A program made the position numbers and the translations under genes. The notes below the pieces were generated by a model that was not told the DNA's origin, did not search any database, and saw nothing but the letters and a program-made list of their open reading frames with translations. From Hysterangium stoloniferum (taxonomy: Eukaryota > Basidiomycota > Agaricomycetes > Hysterangiales > Hysterangiaceae), in NCBI GenBank assembly GCA_015178975.1, contig WHVD01000025.1, forward strand, positions 310,001 to 374,000: 64,000 nt of DNA. The letters run 5' to 3'. This document shows positions 11,211-22,375 of this stretch, one piece after another. The number at the start of each line of letters is the position of its first letter. Positions within the stretch are counted from its first letter, which is position 1.

Positions 11211-12814
11211 CAGTGACTTACAAAACATATCCAATGTTTTGTAGTTTCAGCTTATATATGCTATATCCCAGTAGATAAAATAGTAGGAATCACCAAAATA
11301 TTTGTGAACATGACCTATCATGTATATATTCATATGGTAGAACTATATTATGTAATATCCATATATGGAAACACTATGAATATTTCAATGGAGAGGGTTC
11401 ATTGGATATGTTTTGTAACTGACACATTTAGGCAGGAAATTACTAGTATTTAGTACTTAGTGTAGCCACCCTTTGCCTTTAATATATCTGAAACCCTCCT
11501 AGGCATACTTTCAATCAAATCCTGACACACCTTTTCATCAATCTTGTACCATTCATCCACCACCCTCTCCCATAACTCTTCCATCCCCTGGGGTGCATTC
11601 TCATACCCTTCCAACCTCCTCTTCAGGTGATTCCATAGGTGTTCAATGGGATTCAAGTCAGGAGACTGTGCTGGCCATGAGAGAACCCTGAAACCATTTT
11701 CTTGGAACCAATTCTGGGCCTTCTTACAGGTATGCTTGGGGTCATTGTCCTGCTGGAAGATGATACCATTGGCAGATTTACCATAGTCCTTAAGACTGGC
11801 TTGCAGGTCATCCTCCAGAATCTGGATGTAGAGATCCCCATCCATCCTTCCATCAATCTTGCATGCATACCCAACCACCTCCCACAGCATGCACCCCCAA
11901 ACCATTAAAGATCCACCACCAAACTTCAGGGTTCCCTCAACCAGCCTGTCACTCAAGCCCTCCCCTGCCTTTTTCCACACCCACTTCCTGCCATCTGACC
12001 CCAGCCTATTAATTTTGGTCTCATCAGACCACACCACGTTCTTCCAATCCTTCACAGTCCAATCCTGATATGCCAAAGCAAAATCCATTCTCTCCTTTTT
12101 ATGCCTCTTAGAAAGAAGAGGCCTTTTCTTCTTTACCACAGGCTTCATCCCAGCTGCCTTGAGTCAATGATGCACTGGTTGAGGATTGAGTGACTGGTTG
12201 GTGATAGTGCAAAGTGCCTTTGTTGCATCTACAGCTGTATCAGCCTTTCCAGAGCTGATAGGGCATTGTGCAAAATGGATGTTGGCTGTGGAGAGTTTGG
12301 AAGGGTGACCACCAGAGGACTCAGAAAGGTGGGAATGGTGTTTAGAATGAAGTCTAGAGATAGTAGCATAGCTATAGCCAGTAGAAACTGAAATTTGTCT
12401 GGCAGAATGGCCAGCATCAAGTAGAGAAAGGATCTCATACTGGGCAGCAGTGGAAAGGGGATGCATGGTTAGAATTGAGGGAATCTTAGCTGAGAAAGCC
12501 CTTCAACTTATACTGTAGTATAGAATGATCACATGACATGTTGAAAAACATAAACAAATGCAAACAATCAACATAGGCATATGGCTTTCATGCCAGAACC
12601 TGTCAGTTACAAAACGTATCCAATGAACCCTCTCCATTAAAATATTCATAGTGTTTCCATATATGGATATTACATAATATAGTTCTACCATATAAATATA
12701 TACATGATAGGTCATGTTCACAAATATTCTGGTGATTTCTACTATTTTATCTACTGGGATATAGTATATATAAGCTGAAACTACAAAACATTGGATATGT
12801 TTTGTAAGTCACTG
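11211..12814 (-). mobile_element. Tc1/mariner-type DNA transposon, 1604 bp (Tc1-1)
   Basis: Terminal inverted repeats of about 210 bp run from 11211 and to 12814, flanked by TA on both sides (11209-11210, 12815-12816), the Tc1/mariner signature. Each terminal repeat starts with a site containing TACAAAACATATCCAATG. It ends about 190 bp inward with the same site in inverted orientation. The element encodes a minus-strand transposase. Confidence 0.93.
11450..12466 (-). pseudogene. Tc1-type DDE transposase with one premature stop
   Basis: The transposase cuts and pastes the element at TA sites. From the ATG at 12464-12466, an N-terminal helix-turn-helix region (about residues 8-50, including AGHSARQISVSTGYSYATIS) is followed by the catalytic domain. 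Its motifs are VVWSDETKIN (first Asp), FQQDNDPKHT (second Asp) and WPAQSPDLNPIEHLW (Glu), spaced as in DD34E enzymes. The only break is an in-frame TGA at 12164-12166, at about residue 101 between the DNA-binding and catalytic parts. The frame is otherwise open to the end at 11450. The total would be about 338 codons, normal for Tc1. All three catalytic acidic residues are present, so this copy died recently or the stop may be read through. Confidence 0.9.
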
Positions 12815-12816
12815 TA

Positions 12817-14984
12817 CCTGCATCCCTCGGGACAGTGGGAGAACTCCCAAACCCATCACATCTGATGATGCCAGTTCCAGTGCCCCCTCCAGTGCATATC
12901 TCCATGGGCACTCAAATGGCCAAGTCCCATCCACAGATGCCAAGTCCAACACACACTCAGACACCAGAAATACAGGCACTCACTGAAGGGTCACAGACAC
13001 CTGTTGTTAAGTTTCATTCAAGAGGCTTATTTCAGAAACTATCAGAAAGTACATAACTGGTAAATTTGGGTACTTCCAGGTAGGGGTCAGGACTTGGCTA
13101 CAGCTTATGTGCTGTGCCCCTATGCAAACACTTGGAGTGTCCTTAATTTCAGAAGGTTGATTTATGCCAAAGAGTTTATGGTTATTCAGAGTTCTGATGA
13201 GTTCTGAATATTGCTATGGAAAGAGAAGAAGAATAAGCTAACTAAGTCAATTTCTGATCTGAGTTGTAAGTACAAGTTCACAGAACTAATATAGACTTTC
13301 TTGTAATTGTACTACAAACTAAGATCACAACAAGATGGATTAGGATAGGGATTTTTGTTGAAACAGTTGAATAACTCTTAATAAACACCCTGTGAGTGTG
13401 AGGAAAGTAAACACTAAATGTATTCAACTGTGAAATAACTACATACCTGTGAGTGTGAGGAAAGTAAACACTAAGGAGACTTTCCCACACCCACAGCGGA
13501 GTATGCTACAGGTTGCTTACCTAAGCACCTATACATCAGTTACCTTACTAGGTAACTCACTCAATACTGCACCTACAGTGCTGGGAAAAATACTACAAAT
13601 ATCAGAAAAATATAGGGAACATCATATACTATGTGAGAGCTGTAATATCATACTCTAACAATTTTGAATCAGGAACATAACAAGGAAATGAATGAATACT
13701 TGTCAACAGACAGGTTACCAAATATGGAACAAGGATCAAAGTTTGGAATGTCCAGGAACTAGTAAAGTTCCAGAGGTGGGAATTATATTGGAACATTGAA
13801 CTATCTGGGAATGGATTGTAACACCTGCAGAAAAGGCACAAGGTGAGCATCTTGCCCTCTACAACTCAAGCAGTGCTGGAAGTCTGACAATGTTCACATC
13901 AGTAAAAACCTGCAGACATAACAGAAACTACCAATGCACCTTGGATAAAGAAGCCATGTGAAAGCAGTCCATGCTAGAGGACTTCTGTTAGGGCAACACT
14001 ACAAGGCTACCAAACACAAGATAAAACACAGAAATATGAAGTGAAGAGGGGATAGCTCAATGACAGGGGAGATCACACTTGTTTTAGTGGGATTCCTAAG
14101 AGATTGAAACTAAAGACTAGCTATGTACATGCCCCTTATTTATGCTATTTATTTAATATTTAATATTTATTAGAAAGTTGAGAAAAATACTAAAAATGGA
14201 TTGTATGCACCCTACAGTGCATAGCTGCACTTTTGGTGCTTATGTAAGCCCACCTGGCACTGTGTAGATCTGCGCGGTGCACTGGGGTTTGCATAGGCTC
14301 TGACTGCAGGTGCAGTGCTGATGCACCAGGAGGCCTCTATGGGCACACAGTGCAAAGTGTGTCTGTCGGAGTGTAGGTGGCAGTGTCAGCCTTGAGTCGG
14401 TCGCTATCATCTGGCCATGCCGATGCTGTGTCGCATCGTTATATCACTCTGCAGCTGTATTTGGGATGTAGGTGACACCGTCATTGTTATGTTGGCACCA
14501 TCGCTTGGTGGTGCCACTGCACTGTGTGTGCACATTGTGACTCCGCGATGCACGCACATTGCAAGTGTGCAGTGCACACATGTGTTGCAACGGTGTGACC
14601 ACTTTCAACGGTGGTGGCGGTGGCACGATTACATAATCATTCTCGCATTGTGCCTGCACTGCTACATGTAGCTATAATTAAAATAAACTAAAATTAAAAA
14701 TAAATGGCAAAAATATATATTATATATATTGCCCTGACAACTTCCTAGAAGACAATGCTGTTTTCACTGGGCTCACAAGCACAAACCTGTCAAATGACAA
14801 CTTACCAAATATGAAATATGCAATCTAATGCCCAATAAGGAGTTGTGGAAGTCCACACTGAAAGAAGAGCTGATGTCACTAAACTCAAATCAGGTGTATG
14901 AAACCATCTTGATACCCAAGGGAGTCACACTAATAACATACTAGTATTTCAAATAAAATTTAATGAATCTGGAAATGCAACATG
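12817..14984. other. Decayed repeats, no gene recognised
   Basis: 13050-13150 resembles part of a family C LTR in reverse; the shared motif lies at 13089-13106. A 30-bp block (CCTGTGAGTGTGAGGAAAGTA..) is duplicated near 13390 and 13446. 13640-13850 resembles 8480-8700. About 14195-14680 is unusually rich in TGCAC/GTGCA words, unlike its AT-rich neighbours; its short ORFs look like a composition effect. Confidence 0.35.
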
Positions 14985-15560
14985 GTATAAAGTTTGAATC
15001 ATAGCTTGGGGTTTTACACAATATAATGGTATCAATTCCAAGAAGTTTTCACTCCAGTAGCAAACTTAGAGTTGAGCTAAATCATTATAGCTTTGGTGGT
15101 GAAATACAACTTGGAACTAGACCAAATGGATGTCACCACAGCATACTTAAATGGTGAACTGGAGGAATAACTGTACTTGCTTCCCCCAGATGGAGTGAAA
15201 ATTGAACCCAGGTACTGTTGGAGACTAACATGCTCATTGTATAGTTTAAAGCAAGCCAGTCATACTTGTAACAAGACCCTTGACCAAAAGCTTGGGAAAC
15301 TCAGTTTCACCAGACTAGATGCAGAAATGTGCTTGTATGTTTATTGCAAGGGAAATCAAGTATGTTTCTAGTTGTCTATGTAGATGACTTACTCTTAGTA
15401 GCAAGCTTGTGCTCATTCATGGATTCCATCAAATGTCACTCTCCTCAACCTTCAAGGTGAAGGATCTAGGAAGTAAAATTTATACTCAGACTAGAAGTCT
15501 GGCAAAACTGATCAGCTCAAACAATTAACTTTGTCACAGTCACAGCACATACACATAGTC
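14985..15560 (+). pseudogene. Ty1/copia reverse transcriptase fragment
   Basis: Translated pieces in plus frames read as copia RT in order: a VR-like IIAWGFTQ block, a FTPVANLE block, LDQMDVTTAYLNGELEE, a LPPDG block, SLYSLKQAS, and the catalytic VYVDDLLLVAS. Several stops and shifts interrupt it. It lacks gag, integrase and RNase H, and no LTR is adjacent. It could be the other end of the copia family seen at 51.4-52.6 kb, but the fragments do not overlap, so this cannot be shown. Confidence 0.8.
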
Positions 15561-15711
15561 CTCTAATGCACAGGCATGAAAGACTATAAGCCAGTATGGA
15601 TACCACTAGCACATAATTCCAAGCTGACTTCTGAGACCCTGGATTCAAATGAAACAACCCCACCATACTCTAAATAACCATTGAAGGACAGCAAGTCTCC
15701 TACCTCACCAT

Positions 15712-15940
15712 TGTGAGAGGTATGGTGAAATATACTCTGGAAATATAGTCTGGACGAGCTCATACTATATTTCCATTATTATTTCTACTTTCTCTCTAAT
15801 TTATTATACACATAATTAGTTCGATGACCTATGTATTTGGTACATCGACTCTTGTGGGCGCATACATGCCAGACTTATGTATTCTAGCACCCGTAGTTAG
15901 AACTCAGACACTTTTTACCCTGCAACCATGACTTACCCAG
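15712..15940 (+). repeat. Partial LTR related to G2, target of the G2 insertion
   Basis: It begins TGTGAGAGGTATGG and runs parallel to the start of the G2 LTR (15941 onward) for about 225 bp, with many transitions. It is then cut by the complete G2 LTR starting TGTGAGAGG at 15941. It looks like an older LTR of the same family into which G2 landed. Confidence 0.7.
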
Positions 15941-16156
15941 TGTGAGAGGTATGGCGAAATACACTCAGGAAATATAGTCGGATGAGCTCTTACTATATCT
16001 CCTTTATTATTTCTATTTTCTCTCTTTTATTATATCTATAATTAGTTCGACGACCTATGTATACGGTACATCGACTCTTGTGGGCACACACATGCCAGAC
16101 TTATGTATTCTAGCGCCCGTAGTTTAGAACTCAGATACTTTTACACCGCAACCACG

Positions 16157-16388
16157 TGTCAGGGGACAATCTCAAGTTTTCTAAATTTATCCCTGACCTT
16201 CCTTAATATAGTCTCATAAGTCAAGGATAAGAGTACCTTGTTTTTATCACATTTTCAAACTCAGCTGCACCTTTAGTTAGTCACTCGCTAGCCGAGGGTT
16301 CCTTAGACTTTTCTCTTCAGATTCCCTCTGCTAGTGCCCCAACTCAGTCATAGTGTGAGTCAGTGTGGTCTAGAGAGTCGCCCTTACA
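16157..16388 (+). repeat. G1 5' LTR, 232 bp
   Basis: It begins TGTCAGGGGACAATC and ends GTCGCCCTTACA. It is the same length as the 3' LTR at 21648-21879. Most differences from the 3' LTR are C/T or G/A, including CpG versus TpG or CpA. Confidence 0.95.
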
Positions 16389-16527
16389 GAAGAAAAGTCT
16401 CACATCGAGTGACTGGAGTCACCGCCGCTATTTTTCGAACCATATTCAAGATCGCGAATTCAAACCTTTATACAGATCTAATCTACTTCGAGTTTACATG
16501 CGGTCCCCTCCCCTCATTTTTACTATT

Positions 16528-17648
16528 ATGTCGACTTCTATTACCGATCCCCACCAGGTGCTGGAACAGCACAGTAACGACATTAGAGATCTCCAAGCCT
16601 CCCAGAAGCAAAATACGGACCTGTTGCAGCAAATTCTTCAGCAACTCACTGTACAAACACAACCACCAACGAATCCTCCACAGCCGCCCGCGTTACCTAC
16701 GTCGACCTCTGCTGCCATTTCGACCAACTCAGGCCCGAAGGTTCCACTTCCGAACGCGTATGACGGTGATCGATCTGGCAGACGTACCTTCTACAACTCG
16801 TGTCTGCTGTACATCAGCATGAATGGGTCAAAGTTCCAGACGGACGAGACGAAGGTTCAATGGGTGGTGTCGTTCATGAAGACAGGTCGAGCCGCCCTTT
16901 TCGCAAATCGGCTCATGAAGTCGTGGAGTCAAGGAGACGTGGTGCCATTGTGGGAGACCTTCGTGCGGACCTTCGAGGGCAAGTTCTTTCCAGCTGACGA
17001 AGCAGCTACGGCCCGTATCAAGTTAGAAGGAATGATGTACCATCAAGCCCGAAGAACGGTCGACGAGAACTCGTTGACCTTGCAGGTTACAAAGACACGT
17101 TAGCCATTGTGATGAAATATCGACATGGCCTCTTACCGCATATCCAGACCCAGGTTGCGACGATGGAGAACCGCCCGAAGGATGACGACGAGCAAGGCTG
17201 GTACGACGCCGCTTCCCGCTTCGACTGAAATCGAAACGCAAACGAAATTTTTCGTTCAGCAGGCATCACAACGCGACCAGTCGCACTGAAACCTTCGACG
17301 TTCCCTCGCATCGTTCCCCCACTTCCCCCACATTCCACATCGACACTACCCTCCTCTAGGCCGACCGACGCGATGGACGTTGATGCGACAAAAGGCCAGG
17401 GTCTTCCCTCAACACTCTGTTTCGAGTGTCGTCAGCCGGGTCATCTCAGTTGTGACTGCCCTCGAAAACTACAAAGAATCCACTCCCTACTTACTAGCCT
17501 TGATGAAGAGGGACAGGACATGGCCATGGACATCCTTCTTGCAGAAGCGGATGTCCGAATTGCCTGTAGTAGGGTGGCCGAAGCAGATGACTCTCCTCGA
17601 GGGGCTGACCTACAGCCTGCTTCAGGTTTTCCCAACTGCAGCGAGTGA
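16528..17648 (+). pseudogene. G1 gag with zinc knuckle
   Basis: Gag forms the virus-like particle and packages element RNA. The ATG is at 16528-16530, after the 5' LTR. The N-terminal part has a coiled-coil-like stretch (DIRDLQASQKQNTDLLQQIL) and a proline-rich linker. The capsid-like part follows (YISMNGSKFQ, WVVSFMKTGRAA, WETFVRTFEGKFF). Near 17080 the frame shifts, because the following capsid segment (AGYKDTLAIVMKYRHGL) continues in another frame. A TGA lies at 17226-17228. The CCHC zinc knuckle CFECRQPGHLSCDCP is encoded at about 17419-17463. The Pol frame starts just before this ORF ends. Confidence 0.85.
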
Positions 17649-20600
17649 AGGGTATGCCCTCGCTGCCACTTTCAAATAGATTCAGTGTCCTCTCTGTTGA
17701 TGATGTATGTACAGTTAATACATCAGAAGTTGAACCTCTGTTGAGTGAGGACACTGGAATTCAAGTCATACCTAACCCACCCAAGTCTCCCTCAGTCCAT
17801 TCACATCGTAGAAGACCAGTTTGGGAACATCGTCTTCCAAAATCTCTCATTATTGCCTCAACGGCAACTGCGAAATCATTACACCTAAAAGTCGAGCTCC
17901 AAACAACTGACACTGGTCTTCTCCGATCGACTCGTGCATTGGTTGATTGTGGTGCAACTGGTCTATTCATTGACCGAGACTATGTGTATGAAAACAGAAT
18001 TGCCACACGATCACTCATCTACCCAATTCATGTATACAATGTTGATGGGACACCCAATGAAGCAGGTTCAATCACTGAAGTTGCTGAGTTGGTCCTCCGC
18101 TACAAGGATCACTCAGAAAAGGCATTGTTTGCAGTCACCAAGCTTGGGAAGGAATCCCTTTTACTTGGCTATACCTGGCTTCGGGATCACAACCCAGAGA
18201 TCAATTGGCAGACACAAGAAGTCAAAATGACCTGTTGTAACCCACACTGTAAAGAGTGTAAAATCTCAACCCTCAGGGCACGTGAAGAGATTAGATGTTT
18301 ACAAGCTTGTAGAGATGCCCCTGCCCCAGTCTTCACATCTGAGGAAACAGAAGAGCCAATTCCTGATTTACTACCTGATCAGTCTGATGAGGTTGAAGAC
18401 CAAATAGAGGACTTAATTAAAGATGGAGATCGGGTATTTGTCACGGTGCTGCACCCAGAATTGACTCCAAGTCAGATTCGAGCATCTGCCACAGTGTCTC
18501 AGCGACTAGCAGAGGCTAGTGCAAGGTTTAATACACCGAGCCCAAAAGGTTTTCGAGACATTGTCCCTGATTATCTCCACACCTTTGAAGATGTGTTCTC
18601 CAAGGAGTCATTTAATTCATTGCCTGATAGAAAACCTTGGGACCATGCAATTGAACTAATCCCTGATGCAAAGTCAACCAATTGCAAGGTCTACCCTATG
18701 TCCCTCAATGAACAGACAGAGCTGGATATTTTTATTGCTGAAAACCTTGCAACTGGTCGGATATGTCCTTCTAAGTCACCCATGGCATCCCCAGTTTTCT
18801 TCATCAAGAAGAAGGATGGCTCCCTTCGACTTGTTACAAGACTATCGTGCATTGAATGCCCAAACCATAAAAAATCGATATCCACTCCCACTTATTTCAG
18901 AACTGGTGAATCGATTAAAAGGGGCACGGTATTTCACAAAACTTGATGTCAGATGGGGCTACAACAATGTTCGCATTAAGGATGGCGATGAGTGGAAGGC
19001 TGCTTTCTGAACAAATAGAGGGTTGTCTGAACCCTTAGTCATGTTTTTTGGCCTCACTAATAGCCCAGCAACCTTTCAGACTATGATGAATGACATCTTC
19101 CGAGATTTGATTGCAGAAGGAGTTGTCTGTGTCTACCTGGATGACATCCTCATTTTCACCAGGACGCTTGAGGAACATCGGCGTGTCCTATTACTGGTTC
19201 TAGAGCGTCTTCGCGAGTATAAGCTCTACCTTAAGCCAGAGAAATGTGAGTTTGAAAAGACAAAGATTGAATACCTTGGTCTAGTCATCTCTGAAAACCA
19301 AGCAGAGATGGACCCAATCAAGGTGTCAGGTGTACGTGATTGGCCCACTCCTACCAGTCGGAAAGAGGTACAGGCATTCCTTGGTTTTGCCAACTTCTAT
19401 AGGCGATTCATATCAGATTTCTCCCACCATGCGCGACCACTGTTTGATCTCACAAAAAAGGAAACCAACTGGAGGTGGACCATGACAGAGGACAATGCCT
19501 TCCTTCTCCTCAAGGATCTGGTTACAAATGCACCAATTCTGACAATGCCTGATGATTCAAAACCATTTAGAGTTGAAGCTGACTCATCAGACTATGCCAC
19601 TGGAGCAGTCCTCTCACAACAGCTGGATGATGGAAAGTGGCATCCTGTTGCCTTTTACTCAAAAAGCTTGTCAGCTGTTGAACGCAATTATGAGCTCCAT
19701 GACAAAGAGATGCTGGCAGTGATTCGTGCCTTTGATGAGTGGAGACATTTCCTAGAGGGGGCACGGCACTCAGTGGAGGTATGGACTGATCACAAAAACC
19801 TCGAGTACTTCATGTCCTCAAAAAAGCTAAACCGAAGACAGGCCCGATGGTCGCTGTTCCTGGCACGTTTTGATTTCCAACTGCACCACTGACCAGGGCG
19901 CTCTATGGGTAAAACAGATGCACTCTCTCGCCGGTCTGACCATGGTTCAGGTGAAGGAGACAACTCAAACATCACTCTACTTAAGCCAGAGTTCTTTGCA
20001 ATTCGAGCCATGGAGGGCATATCAATACATGGGCCAGAACGTGAATTCCTCACTGCTATTCGCCAAGGAAATGAGAAGGGTGAACAGGAGGAAGCGGTGA
20101 TCAAGGCAGTGAAGGAACTCCGGAAATCTGGTGGCCGATCTATCAGATTAATGGAATGGTCAGAGGAAGATGGATTGGTGTTGTATCGGGGTAAAATATA
20201 TGTCCCAACCGACCCAGAACTGAGGCGTAGGATTGTGGAACAGCACCATGACTCTCAGGTTGCTGGCCATGCAGGACGATGGAAGACTTTAGAGCTAGCA
20301 AGTCGCAACTTCTGGTGGCCAGGCATATCACGATATATAGGGCAATATGTCAAGACCTGTGACACATGTATACGCACCAAGTTCCAGCGTCGAATGCCAA
20401 TTGGGGAATTACACCCAAACACCACACCAGCAGACCGATGGGATACAACCAGTGTTGACTTCATAGTTGACCTACCTGAATCTCAAGGATATGATTCAGT
20501 TATGGTAATTGTAGATCTCATGACAAAGCGGGGACATTTCCTGCCCACACACAAAACTGTTGACTCTGTGGGTGCAGCTCGGATCTTTTTTAAGGATGTG

Positions 20601-21578
20601 TGGAAGCATCATGGACTCCCACAGAGAATCATCTCAGATCGCGGATCACAGTTTGCAAGCCATTTCACTTGGGAATTATATCGGCTCCTTGGGATTCAAC
20701 CAGCCTATTCCACAGCCTACCACCCTCAAACTGATGGACAAACTGAATGAGTCAACCAAGAGCTTGAGACATATCTACGGATTTTTGTGAATCAGTGCCA
20801 ATCAGACTGGGTTGACCTTCTCCCACTTGCAGAATTTCAATACAACAACCATATCCATGCATCTACACAACAGACACCATTCATGTTAGACTGTGGACGT
20901 CATCCATGAATGGGTTTTGAACCAAACCTTCGATCCAGCAAGGTGGAATCGGCAAATGATTTTCGAGATCGAATGGCTGAAACTCTTGAGGAGGCAAAAG
21001 CAGCATTGGCTAAAGCAAAGGATGAGATGACAAAGTACTACAACCGTCGGCAAACCCCAGCACCAAACTTCAAGGCAGGAGACCAAGTTTTCCTAGATGC
21101 CAGTGATATTCAAATGGCCCAACCCTCAAAAAAGCTTTCACACCTTTGGTTAGGGCCATTCAAGATACTTGAACAGGTCTCACCAATTGCCTATAGGTTG
21201 GAACTGCCCAAGTCAATGAATAGACTCCACCCAGTATTCAATGTGGTGAAACTGACACCAAAAATTGAGGATCCAATCATTGGCCGCCATTCTCAACCAC
21301 CACCAGATCCAATAGTAGTGGAAGGAGAAGTGGAGTATGAAGTTGAGAAGGTATTGGATAGTAGATGGAGATATGGGCGAATTGAATACCTCATAAAATG
21401 GCAAGGCTTTGGCATGGAACATAATAGCTGGGAACCAGGATATATGGTATTCGCTCCCACTCTGACAGCAGACTTCCACACACGACATCCAGAGGCAGTA
21501 ACAACTCAGGGCCCTATTCGAGGATCAAGACAACCTCCAAACACCATAGTACGAGTGACCCAGATTCCAGAGTTTTGA
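17645..21578 (+). pseudogene. G1 pol: protease, RT, RNase H, integrase, chromodomain
   Basis: Domains appear in Ty3/gypsy order. Protease is ALVDCGATG (about 17935). RT includes FFGLTNSPATFQ and the catalytic YLDDILIF (about 19135). RNase H has VEADSSDYATGAVLSQ and WTDHKNLEYF. Integrase has an HHCC zinc finger ending CDTCIRTK, then DFIVDLP, IISDRGSQFAS and HPQTDGQTE. The C-terminal chromodomain is VEKVLDSRWRYGRIEYLIKWQG (about 21340-21470), with aromatic-cage positions suggesting methyl-histone binding. Breaks are a frameshift near 18835 and TGAs at 19008, 19890, 20748 and 20907. All four TGAs sit where an arginine (CGA) would fit, consistent with CpG deamination. The reading frame is otherwise open. 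Confidence 0.93.
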
Positions 21579-21647
21579 AAGGTCAAGCCTGGACTTTATT
21601 GGCAGCAACAGCATGTCGGGACGCCATATCTTAAAAGGGGGGGGTGA

Positions 21648-21879
21648 TGTCAGGGGACAATCTCAAGTTTTCTAAATTCATCCCTGACCTTCCTTAATAT
21701 AGTCTCATAAGTCAAGGATAAGAGTACCTTGTTTTTATCACATTTTCAAACTCAGCTGCACCTTTAGTTAGTCACTCGCTAGCTGAGGGTTCCTTAGACT
21801 TTTCTCTTCGGATTCCCTCTGCTATTGCCCCAACTCAGTCATAGTGCGAGTCAGTGTGGTCTAGAGAGTCACCCTTACA
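21648..21879 (+). repeat. G1 3' LTR, 232 bp
   Basis: It is the partner of 16157-16388, follows a G-rich polypurine tract, and is followed by the CCACG target duplication. Confidence 0.95.
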
Positions 21880-22375
21880 CCACGACTTACTCAGACACCT
21901 GTTAGTATCCTGTAAGTTGTGATTGGTGTATCGTCTCGACTGTCACAGATGGGCTTTAGCTACTCATTCAATCTGAGTTTTGAACTGTACCAGTCGAAAC
22001 TCAATCCTTATCTCAACCCGCGTGGACTACATCCACGCTACTCTATTATTCGACTCTCTAACTACTCTACTTGCACTCGAGCAGTTGTCCAGAATCACAC
22101 TTAACAGTTGATTCTATTTATTCATTCTAGCTATCTACCTTACTTTAGATAGCTACTTCTCTCTACTGTATTGAACTAAGTAGTCAATACGCGTTCAGTC
22201 TGTATTAGACTTAGACAGTCAATACCTTGTGGTATCGTACCTAAACGGTCGATATTCTTCGTATATAGAATGGTTAGAACTTCTACCACTCTTCACAGTG
22301 GTGATCCGGGCCGGACCGTACTTTCCCTACAAAGAAAAAACGATATCTTACGACTATAAGCTTCTAAGCACGTAA

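Larger units (their letters stand above)
16157..21879 (+). mobile_element. Ty3/gypsy chromodomain retrotransposon G1, full length with decayed ORFs
   Basis: The element is 5723 bp with 232-bp LTRs at both ends (TGTCAGGGG..CCCTTACA). It is flanked by an exact CCACG duplication (16152-16156 and 21880-21884). A polypurine tract (AAAAGGGGGGGG, 21633-21644) precedes the 3' LTR. The two LTRs differ at only about six positions, so insertion is relatively recent. Internal order is gag, protease, RT, RNase H, integrase, chromodomain. It interrupts the G2 5' LTR and is therefore younger than G2. Confidence 0.95.
15941..22297 (+). repeat. G2 5' LTR, split by G1
   Basis: The ends are TGTGA..TCACA. The left part is 15941-16156 and the right part is 21885-22297, together 629 bp after removing G1 and one CCACG. 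It aligns with the LTR at 32895-33720, which is 197 bp longer because of an internal duplication. The TATA-like and polyadenylation sites were not resolved. Confidence 0.85.

Noticed and set aside
14417..14671. 84-codon ORF rich in Cys/His/Ile
   Set aside because: It lies in the TGCAC-rich stretch, where low stop frequency is a composition effect. It has no domain, and an overlapping antisense ORF is of equal length.
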